Under the pieces are notes generated by a model. That model did not search any database. It saw only the letters and a list, made by a program, of their open reading frames with translations, and was not told where the DNA came from. Of a DNA stretch of 64,000 nt, positions 26,922 to 35,877 are shown piece after piece. Both the position numbers and the translations under genes were made by a program. The stretch is from Bacillota bacterium (lineage in GTDB: Bacteria; Bacillota; UBA4882; UBA8346). The DNA lies in NCBI GenBank assembly GCA_023392595.1, contig JAEVYU010000008.1, positions 53,665 to 117,664 of the forward strand. The letters are read 5' to 3'. Every line of letters begins with the position of its first letter. The stretch's first letter is position 1.

Positions 26922-28019
26922 TTGTCGAAGATCAGAGTAGGACTAATTTATGGGGGACGATCCGGCGAACATGAAGTATCTATTTTATCGGCCAATTCGG
27001 TTATATCGGCTATCGATCGTCAAAAATATGATGTAGTGCCTATTGGAATTACGAAAGAAGGGCGATGGTTACCTGGACAATCGCCAGCCCCTTTAGTAGA
27101 AAGTAAGGAGCTCCAGGTTAGAATTTTAAGTTCGAGTAGCGTTAATGAACCGATTCCATTAATAAGCCACCAAAAACAAGGGGAAATATTATCGGGTATT
27201 TTGGAAAAAGTTGATGTTATTTTTCCGGTGATGCACGGTCCGTTTGGGGAAGACGGCACCATTCAAGGCTTACTTGAGTTGGCTAATATTCCTTATGTCG
27301 GAGGAGGAGTGCTCGCCTCATCCGTTGGCATGGATAAGGCTTTGATGAAGGCGGTATTTTTACAGAATGGCCTACCTGTGGGTGATTATTTGGTATACCT
27401 ACGAAAGGAATGGCGTAGTAATCCAGATTGCGTACTTAATGAAATCGAACAGAGGATATCTTATCCTTGCTTTATTAAACCGGCCAATTTAGGATCGAGT
27501 GTGGGTATTTCCAAAGCCCATCAGCGTAATGAACTTAAAATGTCCCTGGATTTGGCTGCAGAGTATGACCGTAAAATTGTGGTCGAAAAAATGTTGAACG
27601 GAAAAGAAGTTGAATGCGGGGTTCTTGGAAATGATGAGCCCAAAGCTTCTATACCTGGGGAAATCGTTCCTTGCACCGAATTTTATGATTATGAGGCCAA
27701 ATACATTTTGAATGACTCCAAATTAATTATTCCAGCGGAAATTTCGCCCGAGCTGACTCGTAAAGTCCAGGACTTGGCAATCCGCTCTTTCAAGGCGGTG
27801 GACTGTGCGGGGCTCGCTCGGGTTGATTTCTTTGTAGACGCGGCAAAAAATGAAATCTATGTCAATGAAATCAATACTATTCCTGGTTTTACCAAGATCA
27901 GTATGTATCCTAAAATGTGGGAAGCCACCGGTATTGGCTATACAGAATTGATTGACCGTTTATTGCAGCTAGCTGTAGAACGATATGAGGATAAAAAACA
28001 AAATAAGATCAGTTCATAA
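26922..28019 (+). CDS. ddl: D-alanine--D-alanine ligase
   Basis: 365-residue ATP-grasp enzyme making D-Ala-D-Ala for peptidoglycan. Visible are the N-terminal GLIYGGRSGEHEVS, PVMHGPFGEDGTIQGLLEL, PYVGGGVLASSVGMDK, KPANLGSSVGISK and the magnesium-binding EINTIPGFT near the end. Length resembles DdlA-type ligases. TTG start after AGAGGG. Confidence 0.95.
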   Translation: MSKIRVGLIYGGRSGEHEVSILSANSVISAIDRQKYDVVPIGITKEGRWLPGQSPAPLVESKELQVRILSSSSVNEPIPLISHQKQGEILSGILEKVDVIFPVMHGPFGEDGTIQGLLELANIPYVGGGVLASSVGMDKALMKAVFLQNGLPVGDYLVYLRKEWRSNPDCVLNEIEQRISYPCFIKPANLGSSVGISKAHQRNELKMSLDLAAEYDRKIVVEKMLNGKEVECGVLGNDEPKASIPGEIVPCTEFYDYEAKYILNDSKLIIPAEISPELTRKVQDLAIRSFKAVDCAGLARVDFFVDAAKNEIYVNEINTIPGFTKISMYPKMWEATGIGYTELIDRLLQLAVERYEDKKQNKISS

Positions 28020-28096
28020 TGAGCGTTTCTTTCAGGAAAAATTTGAACTAATGTTTATGAATTCATGAAAGAAAGCACACTCAAATCGGTGACTAT

Positions 28097-28133
28097 TCTC
28101 CTCCTGTCCGGGTAAAAATAGGATGGGAGGAGA
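28097..28133 (+). promoter_or_regulatory. Hairpin covering the Shine-Dalgarno of the PHP gene
   Basis: TCTCCTCCTGTCC (28097-28109) pairs over 13 positions (two G-U) with GGATGGGAGGAGA (28121-28133), burying the GGGAGGAG Shine-Dalgarno. TTTTT and the ATG follow immediately. It could be an RNA switch for translation, a terminator for ddl, or both. Confidence 0.6.
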
Positions 28134-28139
28134 TTTTTA

Positions 28140-28889
28140 ATGTGGCGGGTTATTGCTGATTATCATACTCACACCAGATATTCTCATGGTACAGGAACCA
28201 TTTATGATAATGCGAAGGTAGCCAAAGAGAGAGGACTAGAAGTATTGGGGATAGCTGATCATGGGCCGGCCAATTGGGGCCACATTGGATCTACCGACTT
28301 GAAGGCTTTTGAAAAAATTATTGAGGAAACCAAAAAAGTTCAGCAGGAAATCTCAGGTATCAGCATTTTGTCTGGAACAGAAGCCAATATTATTAGTTTC
28401 CAGGGCGATTTAGACATTCCTCTAGAGCTGCAAAAGAGACTGGATCAGGTTTTAGCCGGTTTTCACCTTACGATTTGCCCTAAGAGTATTCGGGATGGGC
28501 TTCAATTTATGTCAAGTTGGGTTTTATCCCGCTTGAGCCCTCGGGAAAGACAAATTGCCAGGAATAATAATACGAAAGCGGTGATATCAGCTGTGTTCCG
28601 TAATGAGATTGATATTATAACTCATCCGGGGCTCAATATTAGTATTGATACTCCCGAGCTGGCCAGGGCTTGTGTTAAGAAGGATACAGCATTGGAAATT
28701 AATACTCTGCATTGTTTTAAGTCGCTAGATTTTATTAAGACCGCCGCCCGGGAAGGGGTTAAGTTTGCGATTGGAAGCGATGCTCATCAACCGGAGCGGG
28801 TCGGCAGGTTGAGTTCCGGGGTTGCTGTTGCCCAGAAAGCCGGATTAAAACCGGAACAGGTTTTAAATGTCAGGGATGATGGCCGGTAA
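28140..28889 (+). CDS. PHP-domain phosphoesterase (YcdX/histidinol-phosphatase-like)
   Basis: 249 residues with PHP metal-binding motifs in order: ADYHTHTRYSHG, GIADHGP, GTEANI, ITHPGLN and GSDAHQPERVG. These ligate a trinuclear metal site that hydrolyses phosphate esters. The substrate is not known. ATG start within a sequestered ribosome-binding site. It is followed by a terminator. Confidence 0.85.
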   Translation: MWRVIADYHTHTRYSHGTGTIYDNAKVAKERGLEVLGIADHGPANWGHIGSTDLKAFEKIIEETKKVQQEISGISILSGTEANIISFQGDLDIPLELQKRLDQVLAGFHLTICPKSIRDGLQFMSSWVLSRLSPRERQIARNNNTKAVISAVFRNEIDIITHPGLNISIDTPELARACVKKDTALEINTLHCFKSLDFIKTAAREGVKFAIGSDAHQPERVGRLSSGVAVAQKAGLKPEQVLNVRDDGR

Positions 28890-28998
28890 ATTGAGTAAAA
28901 CGTCTTGAATCCGAAAAAGAATCATTTATTTACTCGTTTTTTTATCAAGGAACTCTCACTTCCAGAGAATAGGAATATGTAATTTTTTTAGGAAGAGG

Positions 28999-29020
28999 CG
29001 AACCACAGGTTCGTTTTTTT
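28999..29020 (+). terminator. Terminator after the PHP gene
   Basis: CGAACC-aca-GGTTCG followed by seven T residues. Confidence 0.85.
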
Positions 29021-29041
29021 AGTCATATTATGGAGCGATTT

Positions 29042-29149
29042 CTAGTAAAACGTTCTCTAAATAACTACTCAAGACTGGGAACGTTTTACTTAAGTAAAGC
29101 GTATCTTCCCCATTTCTGATTGCCATTAATTTGCGATACGCTCTACTAG
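29042..29149 (+). repeat. Palindromic miniature element, family 1, copy 1
   Basis: A 108-bp element with ends CTAGTA...TACTAG, made of two hairpins: AGTAAAACGTTC...GAACGTTTTACT and AGTAAAGCGTATC...GATACGCTCTACT. Two more copies lie at 41213-41321 (same orientation) and 43639-43747 (inverted). No ORF inside, so it looks like a MITE or RNA-hairpin repeat. It lies in the PHP-rapZ gap. Confidence 0.85.
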
Positions 29150-29303
29150 TTATTGGTTGCAATGTTTACAAATAGCAATCCCTGAAAAATAATCAACTAG
29201 CCGAAGCTTTTTGGAAGTTCTATAATAGTTGAGAGGGCCCTTGCAGGAAATGGTACTTGAAGGGAGAATAAAACAACAACTTTAGGAAAAGAGTGATTTT
29301 AAA

Positions 29304-30164
29304 ATGCCTGAAAGTATCAGATTTGTAATTATCACCGGTTTATCTGGAGCCGGGAAATCCGAGACTATCAAATGTTTTGAAGACCTCGGATATTTTTGTG
29401 TAGATAACCTGCCGCCGATACTGATTCCGAAATTTGCTGAGCTTTGTGCACAATCGGATGGGCGGATTAATAGGATAGCTTTAGTGGTTGATATTCGGGG
29501 CGGTAGTTTTTTTGACGATATTTTTGAGGCTTTGGAAAGTTTGGAACAAAACGGTTTTACTTATGAGACATTGTATTTGGAGGCCCGGGAAGAAGTATTG
29601 GTTCGCCGTTTCAAAGAGAGCCGGCGTCGACATCCGTTGTCTGCTTCCGGTAGTATCCTTGAAGGGATAAAGGCAGAATCTGAAAGGTTACAGGAAATCC
29701 GCGGGAAAGCAACGATGATTGTCGATACTTCAGACCTCGATGTACGTGGTTTACATGAAGTAGTTAATCAGAATTACAGCCAGCTGCCTCAACAAGAAAA
29801 AATGCTGGTAACCATCGTTTCTTTTGGTTTTAAAAATGGTATTCCGCTCGATGCGGATCTGGTATTTGATGTCCGGTTTTTGCCAAATCCGCATTATGTG
29901 GATTCTTTGCGGAAGTTAACCGGAAACTATACGGAAGTAGCGAATTATGTCCTCAAGTGGCCGGTAACATCCAGATTTTTGTCAAAATTATATGATTTAA
30001 TGGACTTTCTTGGGCCACAATACATCAAGGAAGGGAAAAATAATTTGATTGTTGGTATTGGTTGTACAGGCGGTCAACATCGTTCGGTGACCATTGCCAA
30101 TAAGTTGGGAGATTTTATGCGTACGAAGGGATATCAAGTCGTGGTGGACCACCGGGATATATAG
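29304..30164 (+). CDS. rapZ: RNase adapter protein RapZ (P-loop nucleotide-binding)
   Basis: 286 residues. N-terminal P-loop GLSGAGKS (12-19), VDNLPP, VDIRGG, EAREEVLVRRFKESRRRHPL, and C-terminal GIGCTGGQHRSVTIA. In E. coli RapZ directs GlmZ sRNA to RNase E; in Firmicutes the YvcJ homologue has a less clear role in competence and RNA. ATG start; yvcK follows, as is usual. Confidence 0.94.
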   Translation: MPESIRFVIITGLSGAGKSETIKCFEDLGYFCVDNLPPILIPKFAELCAQSDGRINRIALVVDIRGGSFFDDIFEALESLEQNGFTYETLYLEAREEVLVRRFKESRRRHPLSASGSILEGIKAESERLQEIRGKATMIVDTSDLDVRGLHEVVNQNYSQLPQQEKMLVTIVSFGFKNGIPLDADLVFDVRFLPNPHYVDSLRKLTGNYTEVANYVLKWPVTSRFLSKLYDLMDFLGPQYIKEGKNNLIVGIGCTGGQHRSVTIANKLGDFMRTKGYQVVVDHRDI

Positions 30165-30241
30165 AGTTATTATCTTGTATTAGTCGTAGAAAATGGTTTT
30201 ATCGATTTTGATATGCGCTAGCGCTAGAAGGGAGACCGGCG

Positions 30242-31522
30242 ATGTTTGGAAAACATAGGCCTAATTTTATCGTAGTAGCTTGGTTGTTATGGTTATGGGT
30301 CTCGCTTTCTCTGGTTGTAATGGGTATTTTACTGGCCGGTCATTTTTGGAACATTGGCCTGACGGCAATGGGGAATAGTTTATTAGGTATTGCTTCCGTC
30401 CTTTTGGGAACGGTCATCGGTCTAATCAGCACGATTCATTTTTTTTGGGCGATGGTAGCATGGATTTCTCAAAATGACGTTAAACCCAAAGAGAGAGGCA
30501 GCAGAGGGCCTAAAATAGTTGTGATTGGCGGAGGGACCGGCCTGGGAACTATTTTGCGGGGTTTAAAAGAAATCACCCCTAATTTAACAGCAATTGTGAC
30601 TGTGGCGGATGATGGTGGAAGTTCCGGTCGGTTGAGGCGGGAATTTGGGATCCTTCCTCCGGGTGACATTCGAAATTGCTTAGTGGCCATGGCTAACTTG
30701 GAACCGCTTATGGAAAGGTTGATGCAATACCGTTTTCAAGGGGAAACGAATTTAGCGGGCCATAGTTTTGGGAATCTTTTTCTGACTGTAATGACTGAAA
30801 TTACCGGAGATTTTGAGGCTGCAATCCGGGAATCCAGTAAAGTATTGGCGGTACGGGGGCAAGTGTTACCGGCTACATTGGAGGATGTTGTTTTAAAAGC
30901 GGAGTTGGCGGATGGAACTATTGTTGCTGGTGAATCAAAAATATCCAAATCGAAGCAGCCCATCAAGCGGGTTTTTTTTGATCCCAATCACATTCAAACG
31001 CTTCCCGAGGCAGTGATTGCTATTAATGAGGCTGACGTGGTTATTTTAGGCCCCGGTAGTTTGTATACGAGTATTATTCCAAATCTATTGGTAAAAGATA
31101 TTACGGCGGCTATCCGAGGTTCAAAAGCGGTCAAAATTTATATCTGTAATGCAATGACACAGCCTGGAGAAACCGATCATTATTCAGCCAGTGATCACAT
31201 TCAGGCCATAATAAACCACGCAGGTAAAGGGCTGATTGACATTGCGATCACGAATACGGAAGAAGTACCCCAGGATATTTTGGAACGTTATATTGAGGAA
31301 GGCGCTGAACCGGTTTTGGCGGATCTGGATAAAATAGGCGGACTTGGTATAACACCGTTGGGGACCAAAATTATCGTTAAGGCCAATGTCATTCGACATG
31401 ACACTATGAAATTAGCGCATTTGATAGCCGGTTTATCGAGAACGCACCGATTTGGAGCTTATTTCGGGGTATTTATGAATAAGAAAATATATCGGTTTTT
31501 TAAACCGGATCTTACTAAATAA
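30242..31522 (+). CDS. yvcK: Gluconeogenesis factor YvcK/CofD-like, with N-terminal membrane helices
   Basis: 426 residues. Residues ~8-75 hold two hydrophobic segments (FIVVAWLLWLWVSLSLVVM and LLGIASVLLGTVIGLI), absent from the shorter Bacillus protein. The rest is the YvcK core: VVIGGGTGLGTILRGLK, VADDGGSSGRLR, PPGDIRNCLVAM, GHSFGNLFL, LGPGSLYTSIIPNLLV. YvcK binds UDP-sugars and supports growth on gluconeogenic carbon and correct cell shape. The whiA gene that commonly follows is missing. Confidence 0.93.
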   Translation: MFGKHRPNFIVVAWLLWLWVSLSLVVMGILLAGHFWNIGLTAMGNSLLGIASVLLGTVIGLISTIHFFWAMVAWISQNDVKPKERGSRGPKIVVIGGGTGLGTILRGLKEITPNLTAIVTVADDGGSSGRLRREFGILPPGDIRNCLVAMANLEPLMERLMQYRFQGETNLAGHSFGNLFLTVMTEITGDFEAAIRESSKVLAVRGQVLPATLEDVVLKAELADGTIVAGESKISKSKQPIKRVFFDPNHIQTLPEAVIAINEADVVILGPGSLYTSIIPNLLVKDITAAIRGSKAVKIYICNAMTQPGETDHYSASDHIQAIINHAGKGLIDIAITNTEEVPQDILERYIEEGAEPVLADLDKIGGLGITPLGTKIIVKANVIRHDTMKLAHLIAGLSRTHRFGAYFGVFMNKKIYRFFKPDLTK

Positions 31523-31565
31523 TTATTTTTTTGTTCTCTATATAAAAATTTGAACGTATTATTTT

Positions 31566-31606
31566 CGCTTTGTCAAAAAAAATTTTTGACAGAGCTTTTT
31601 ATTTTT
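31566..31606 (+). terminator. Terminator after yvcK
   Basis: Long stem GCTTTGTCAAAAA/TTTTTGACAGAGC followed by TTTTTATTTTTT. Confidence 0.85.
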
Positions 31607-31619
31607 TCTTTTTTTACCC

Positions 31620-31646
31620 TAATTTTTCCGCCGGACAATCCGATAA
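31620..31646 (+). promoter_or_regulatory. SigD-type promoter of the flagellar rod operon
   Basis: TAAT (31620-31623), exactly 15 bp, then TCCGATAA (31639-31646), resembling sigma-28 TAAA-N15-GCCGATAT. It lies 40 bp before the flgF start and just after the yvcK terminator. Confidence 0.6.
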
Positions 31647-31686
31647 CATAAATAAAGATTCTTCTTTTTGGATAGGAGGTGGAATT

Positions 31687-32406
31687 TTGTTACGAGGGAT
31701 ATATACATCATGTACCGGTATGGTTGCGGAAATGGATCGCCAAAACGTCACCGCCAATAATTTGGCCAATATCGATACGGTCGGCTTTAAACGGGATAAT
31801 TGTACTACGGTACCTTTCGCTGAATTACTTCTTAATGCTTATTCAAAACGCTGGCCCCAACAAGTTGGCAAGTTGGGTTTAGGAGTTCAGGCCGTAACCC
31901 AGGTCGTTGATTTTTCCAGTGGTTCAATTAGTCAAACCGACAATCCGACGGACTTTGCAATTGATGGAGATGCGATGTTCGCGCTTCAAACAAAAAACGG
32001 GACTCGCTATACCAAGGCTGGAGCTTTTCAAATTGATAAGGACCATTATTTAGTCAATAAGGATGGTTATAAAATTTTGGGAACCAATGGGCCGATCCGT
32101 ATCAATGGAGAGTTTTCTGTAACTGAAGAGGGACAAATTATGCAAAACGGAAGAGTTGTAGATTCTTTCCAGCTCTTTAGCACCAAAGATATGAGAAAGC
32201 AAGGCGATACCCAATATACGAATGATGGAGCAGTTCCTGCTGATAAATTCCGGATATTACAAGGAGCTATCGAACATTCCAATGTGAACCCAGTTCGGGA
32301 AATGGTTCAAATGATTAATATTACCCGCAGTTATGACGCCAACCAGAAAGCGTTAACTTCTCATGATGAAACTCTTGATAAGTTGGTAAATGAGTTAGCA
32401 AGATAA
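31687..32406 (+). CDS. flgF: Flagellar proximal rod protein FlgF (basal-body rod family)
   Basis: 239 residues. It starts LLRGIYTSCTGM and has the rod-family motif QNVTANNLANIDTVGFKR, DNPTDFAIDGDAMFALQT, and the C-terminal VNPVREMVQMINITRSYDANQKAL. Rod proteins are exported by the flagellar type III apparatus without a signal peptide. The TTG at 31687 is chosen because AGGAGGTGG lies 5 bp upstream; the frame opens earlier (31570) over the promoter. Assignment FlgF versus FlhO follows order before flgG. Confidence 0.88.
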   Translation: MLRGIYTSCTGMVAEMDRQNVTANNLANIDTVGFKRDNCTTVPFAELLLNAYSKRWPQQVGKLGLGVQAVTQVVDFSSGSISQTDNPTDFAIDGDAMFALQTKNGTRYTKAGAFQIDKDHYLVNKDGYKILGTNGPIRINGEFSVTEEGQIMQNGRVVDSFQLFSTKDMRKQGDTQYTNDGAVPADKFRILQGAIEHSNVNPVREMVQMINITRSYDANQKALTSHDETLDKLVNELAR

Positions 32407-32442
32407 CATCGGGACACGGAAATAAAGATAATATTTATATTT

Positions 32443-32573
32443 GGCAGTTTTGAGAAAAGAGAACCGGACCGCTTGCGGAGGTTTCGGGAAGATTAGCCGA
32501 TTGCTGTCTTCCGTTTCAATAATTAAAACTCAACTGCCTCATGTTTATTTGTGATGGGCAGTTTATTTTTTTT
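32443..32573 (+). promoter_or_regulatory. Attenuator-like leader between flgF and flgG
   Basis: A terminator hairpin (AACTGCC-t-CAT / ATG-GGCAGTT, 32532-32563, then TTTATTTTTTTT) lies directly before the flgG Shine-Dalgarno. An upstream GGCAGTT-TT-GAG (32443-32454) can instead pair with CTCAACTGCC (32529-32538), taking away the terminator's 5' arm. Between them is another stem, GGAAGA...TCTTCC. Two mutually exclusive structures are the hallmark of attenuation or a riboswitch. I do not recognise a known aptamer. Confidence 0.55.
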
Positions 32574-32589
32574 AAGGAGGATATCCCCC

Positions 32590-33378
32590 ATGATGCGAGC
32601 ACTTTGGACGGCAGGATCGGGCATGTTGGCCCAACAGTTGAATATTGATACCATCTCTAATAACTTGGCAAACGTTAATACCAGCGGTTTTAAAAAATCA
32701 CGAGCCGAATTTGAAGATCTACTATATCAAACGCTCCGCGAACCCGGCAGCTATACCCATCAAGAAGTCCAGCTTCCCACCGGTTTACAGGAAGGGCATG
32801 GGGTTCGCCCGGTAGCCACTACCAAGATTTTTACCCAAGGGGATTTCCAACAAACCGAAAACCCTTTAGATTTGGTAATTGAAGGGAAGGGTTTCTTCCA
32901 AATTCAAATGCCCGATGGCTCCATCAATTATACTCGAAATGGCGCCTTTAAGCTTGATTCGGATGGAAATGTCGTCACTGGCGAGGGATATTATTTGGAA
33001 CCACGGATCACTATTCCTCAAAATGTTGAAAGTATCAGCGTGAGCTCGGATGGAATAATTTCCGTTCAGGTGCCTGGAGAGGTACAACCGCAACAAATCG
33101 GCCAACTTCAAATTGCTACTTTTATTAACCCGGCTGGTCTATCCAATAAAGGACAATCCTTATATACTCAGACAGCTGCTTCCGGAGAAGCCGTGGTTTC
33201 GAATCCCGGAGCGGATGGTAGCGGTCAAATCCTGGGGGGATTCTTGGAAATGTCCAATGTGAAGGTCGTTGAAGAAATGGTTAATATGATTGTTGCTCAA
33301 CGGGCATATGATATTAATTCCAAAGCGGTCCAAGCCTCGGATGAGATGCTGCAAACCGCCAATAATCTGAAGCGCTGA
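32590..33378 (+). CDS. flgG: Flagellar distal rod protein FlgG
   Basis: 262 residues: MMRALWTAGSGML, NIDTISNNLANVNTSGFKK, ENPLDLVIEGKGFFQIQ, and the C-terminal EEMVNMIVAQRAYDINSKAVQ. These are FlgG landmarks, and length is exactly typical. It forms the distal rod of the basal body. The ATG follows AAGGAGG; the frame opens upstream but that part overlaps the terminator. Confidence 0.95.
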   Translation: MMRALWTAGSGMLAQQLNIDTISNNLANVNTSGFKKSRAEFEDLLYQTLREPGSYTHQEVQLPTGLQEGHGVRPVATTKIFTQGDFQQTENPLDLVIEGKGFFQIQMPDGSINYTRNGAFKLDSDGNVVTGEGYYLEPRITIPQNVESISVSSDGIISVQVPGEVQPQQIGQLQIATFINPAGLSNKGQSLYTQTAASGEAVVSNPGADGSGQILGGFLEMSNVKVVEEMVNMIVAQRAYDINSKAVQASDEMLQTANNLKR

Positions 33379-33381
33379 GTT

Positions 33382-34362
33382 ATGATTAGGATTCTAGGAA
33401 TTAAGCAATGGATGATCCTGTTGCTGCTAGTATTGATGGAACTCCCAGCATTTGCAGCCGGAGTTGACAATGGAACCTCAATGGTAACTTTGGAGATTCC
33501 TACCTCGATAACGGTTAGCGGTTCTCAGTTATATCTATCGGATTTAGGAGTGGTCCGGAGTGGACAATCCGATGTTAGTAATTATCTTCGACAAGTAGAA
33601 TTGGGACCCGTTCCGATTCCGGGGCAACAGAGAGTTTTAAATCGTGATTATTTAAACGCAATCGTAAAACAATATCATTTTCCATTTACGATCCAATTAC
33701 AAATGGACGATACAGTTGTTGTAAAATCATTGGCTACCCAAATTGAGGCGGAAAGTATTCAAAAAGCCATAGAAATATTGGTGGCCGGAGAAAAAAGCAA
33801 TTTTTTAAAATGCTGGGTGGAATTACGAAATATTCCCGAGAAAATCATTGTAAAACCGGGAGAATGGAAGATTGAGGCTTCATTCGCAGGAAATCCGGTG
33901 AAAGTGGGTCCGGCGCTTTTTAAAGTGGTTTTAACAAAAGGAACAGAGAGCAGAGTTCTGAACATAAGTGGAAAAGTCAGAGCGACGGCTCGCGTTTATC
34001 GGGCATGTAGGAACATATCTTATCAATCCGTGATTAATTCCTCTGATTTTGAATTGGTGGAAATGGAATTGGAAAGCGGTAAGGAATACCTGGGGGAGAT
34101 TCAATCCGGCAATCGGGTTACCAAATTAATCAGACAGGGTGAGATTCTACGGAAAGATTGGGTTCAGCCTCTGCCGTTGGTTTCCAAGGCTCAAGAGGTT
34201 AAGGTGATTGTGAAGGATGAGAATGTTGCCATCAGCATTTTGGCAACAGCAAAGTCCGATGGATGGCTTGGGGATGAGATTATGATTATCAATCCCTTCA
34301 GTCATAAAATTTTCAAAACGAGAGTCACGGGAAAAGGGATCGTCGAACTCAATTTGCAATAG
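33382..34362 (+). CDS. flgA: Flagellar P-ring assembly chaperone FlgA
   Basis: 326 residues with signal peptide (MIRILGIKQWMILLLLVLME, cleavage near AFA-AG). The C-terminal part has the SAF/FlgA pattern: ARVYRACRNISYQSVINSSD, QSGNRVTKLIRQGEILRKDW and SDGWLGDEIMIINPFSHK. FlgA helps FlgI assemble around the rod in the periplasm. It starts 3 bp after flgG and precedes flgI. Confidence 0.88.
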   Translation: MIRILGIKQWMILLLLVLMELPAFAAGVDNGTSMVTLEIPTSITVSGSQLYLSDLGVVRSGQSDVSNYLRQVELGPVPIPGQQRVLNRDYLNAIVKQYHFPFTIQLQMDDTVVVKSLATQIEAESIQKAIEILVAGEKSNFLKCWVELRNIPEKIIVKPGEWKIEASFAGNPVKVGPALFKVVLTKGTESRVLNISGKVRATARVYRACRNISYQSVINSSDFELVEMELESGKEYLGEIQSGNRVTKLIRQGEILRKDWVQPLPLVSKAQEVKVIVKDENVAISILATAKSDGWLGDEIMIINPFSHKIFKTRVTGKGIVELNLQ

Positions 34363-34406
34363 TATTCATGCTGACGCATATTAGATAGCTTAAAGAGGTG
34401 ATCGTA

Positions 34407-35540
34407 GTGGGACTGAAGAATCTACAGGTGACTATCATAGTGATTGTGTCGATTATCATAGGTGTGATTGCTCTTTCAACGGACACTTTTGCAGAAACCA
34501 TGAGCAGCTCTACCCGAATAAAAGATATTGCAAAACTGCAAGGAATACGGAATAATCAACTGACCGGGATGGGAATCATCGTTGGACTTAATGGAACAGG
34601 AGATAGTTCCAGGGCCAACACTCAAATGGTCATCAATATGTTGGCTAAATGGGGGATTATGGTTACCCCGGCTGATTTAAAAGTTAAAAATGTCGCTGCA
34701 GTCATGATTACTGCGACACTTCCTCCATATTTACATGTAGGGGAAAACATTGATGTTCAAGTCGCTTCTCTGGGAGATGCTAAAAGTCTTCAGGGAGGAA
34801 CCTTATTGCAGGCGCCTTTAAACGGGTCCGACGGTAAGGTCTATGCTATGGCGCAAGGTCCGGTTTATATTGGGAGTCCTTCACCGGCTGGAGGGGGAGG
34901 CAACCAGCGGAACAGTGGGACTGTGGGGATTGTTTCCCAGGGAGGAATTGTGGAGCGGGACGCGCCGATGCAATTCGATTTAAGCGGTAAGTTACGGTGG
35001 TCGCTTTATAGTCCGGATTTCACGACCGCTTCCAGGTTGGCGCAAAGCATCAATGAAAACATTGCTCCCGGAGTAGCCAAAGCCCTCGATATGGGCTCGG
35101 TGGAGGTAATGGTTCCCCGTGAAAAAAGCATGGATCCGATAGGGTTTATTTCCGAAATTGAAAATTTGTCTATAACTCCGGATGGTATTGCCAAAGTCAT
35201 TATCAATGAACGGGATGGTACGGTTGTCATCGGGGATAAAGTTAAAATAGCCCCGGTAGCAGTTACTTGCCGGAATATCAGTGTTAAAGTCAATACCCCG
35301 GTTAATAATGATACTGGACAGAACGGTACAGCGGCAGCCAATAGCGACAACGGCACGGAAAAAGATCCGTTGGCGGGTTATGGTAATAGTGGCAGGGTTT
35401 TGGTTTTGCCGGATGGGACAACGATCGGATCGATTGTTCGCGCTTTGAATGCCGTGGGGACTACACCCCAAGACATCACAGCCGTAATCGTTGCGATTAA
35501 AGAAGCCGGCGCACTATATGGCACTCTGGAATTTCAATAA
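34407..35540 (+). CDS. flgI: Flagellar P-ring protein FlgI
   Basis: 377 residues with an N-terminal signal peptide (VTIIVIVSIIIGVIALS, cleavage near FA-ET). The FlgI core is clear: RIKDIAKLQGIRNNQLTGMG, VGLNGTGDSSRAN, VAAVMITATLPP, GSPSPAGGGG. A low-complexity N/G/T-rich insert (about 300-322) precedes the C-terminus VRALNAVGTTPQDITAVI. The P ring is a bushing in the peptidoglycan of diderm flagella. GTG 34407 is chosen by its AGAGGTG spacing. Confidence 0.93.
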   Translation: MGLKNLQVTIIVIVSIIIGVIALSTDTFAETMSSSTRIKDIAKLQGIRNNQLTGMGIIVGLNGTGDSSRANTQMVINMLAKWGIMVTPADLKVKNVAAVMITATLPPYLHVGENIDVQVASLGDAKSLQGGTLLQAPLNGSDGKVYAMAQGPVYIGSPSPAGGGGNQRNSGTVGIVSQGGIVERDAPMQFDLSGKLRWSLYSPDFTTASRLAQSINENIAPGVAKALDMGSVEVMVPREKSMDPIGFISEIENLSITPDGIAKVIINERDGTVVIGDKVKIAPVAVTCRNISVKVNTPVNNDTGQNGTAAANSDNGTEKDPLAGYGNSGRVLVLPDGTTIGSIVRALNAVGTTPQDITAVIVAIKEAGALYGTLEFQ

Positions 35541-35562
35541 TTCCTAAATTGAGGAGAACGAT

Positions 35563-35877
35563 ATGGACTCGATTAACTTAAGCACTATGATGACGGCACA
35601 AAAGCTGAAGGGTCAAAGGCAACTTTACCCCCAAGCGACAACTTCGAAACAAAAAGAGACGTTAAAGGCCTGTCAGGATTTTGAGGCCCTGATGATACGC
35701 CAAATGCTGGAAAGTATGCAAAGTTCTCAAAAGATGTTCGGTGAAGGATTTGGTGGAGAATACTTTCAAAGCATGTTCCAAGACGAAATGGCCAAAAGAA
35801 TTGCCGAAAATGGGCAAGGCATCGGGTTAGCGAAAATGATGTACGAACAACTAAATCGTACCAATGATGTTAAATAA
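35563..35877 (+). CDS. flgJ: Flagellar rod-capping protein FlgJ, rod-binding domain only
   Basis: 104 residues matching the N-terminal rod-binding domain of FlgJ: CQDFEALMIRQMLESMQSS, GGEYFQSMFQDEMAKRIAENG, GIGLAKMMYEQL. The muramidase domain of enterobacterial FlgJ is absent, as in many Firmicutes. ATG start after GAGGAG, 22 bp behind flgI. Last gene of the flg operon. Confidence 0.9.
   Translation: MDSINLSTMMTAQKLKGQRQLYPQATTSKQKETLKACQDFEALMIRQMLESMQSSQKMFGEGFGGEYFQSMFQDEMAKRIAENGQGIGLAKMMYEQLNRTNDVK

Noticed and set aside
32443..32573. c-di-GMP (GEMM) riboswitch before flgG
   Set aside because: The expected conserved core sequences of the c-di-GMP I aptamer are not found, so only a generic attenuator is claimed.
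34992..35471. Long minus-strand ORF opposite flgI
   Set aside because: It is a shadow frame of flgI, with no start signal or recognisable protein.
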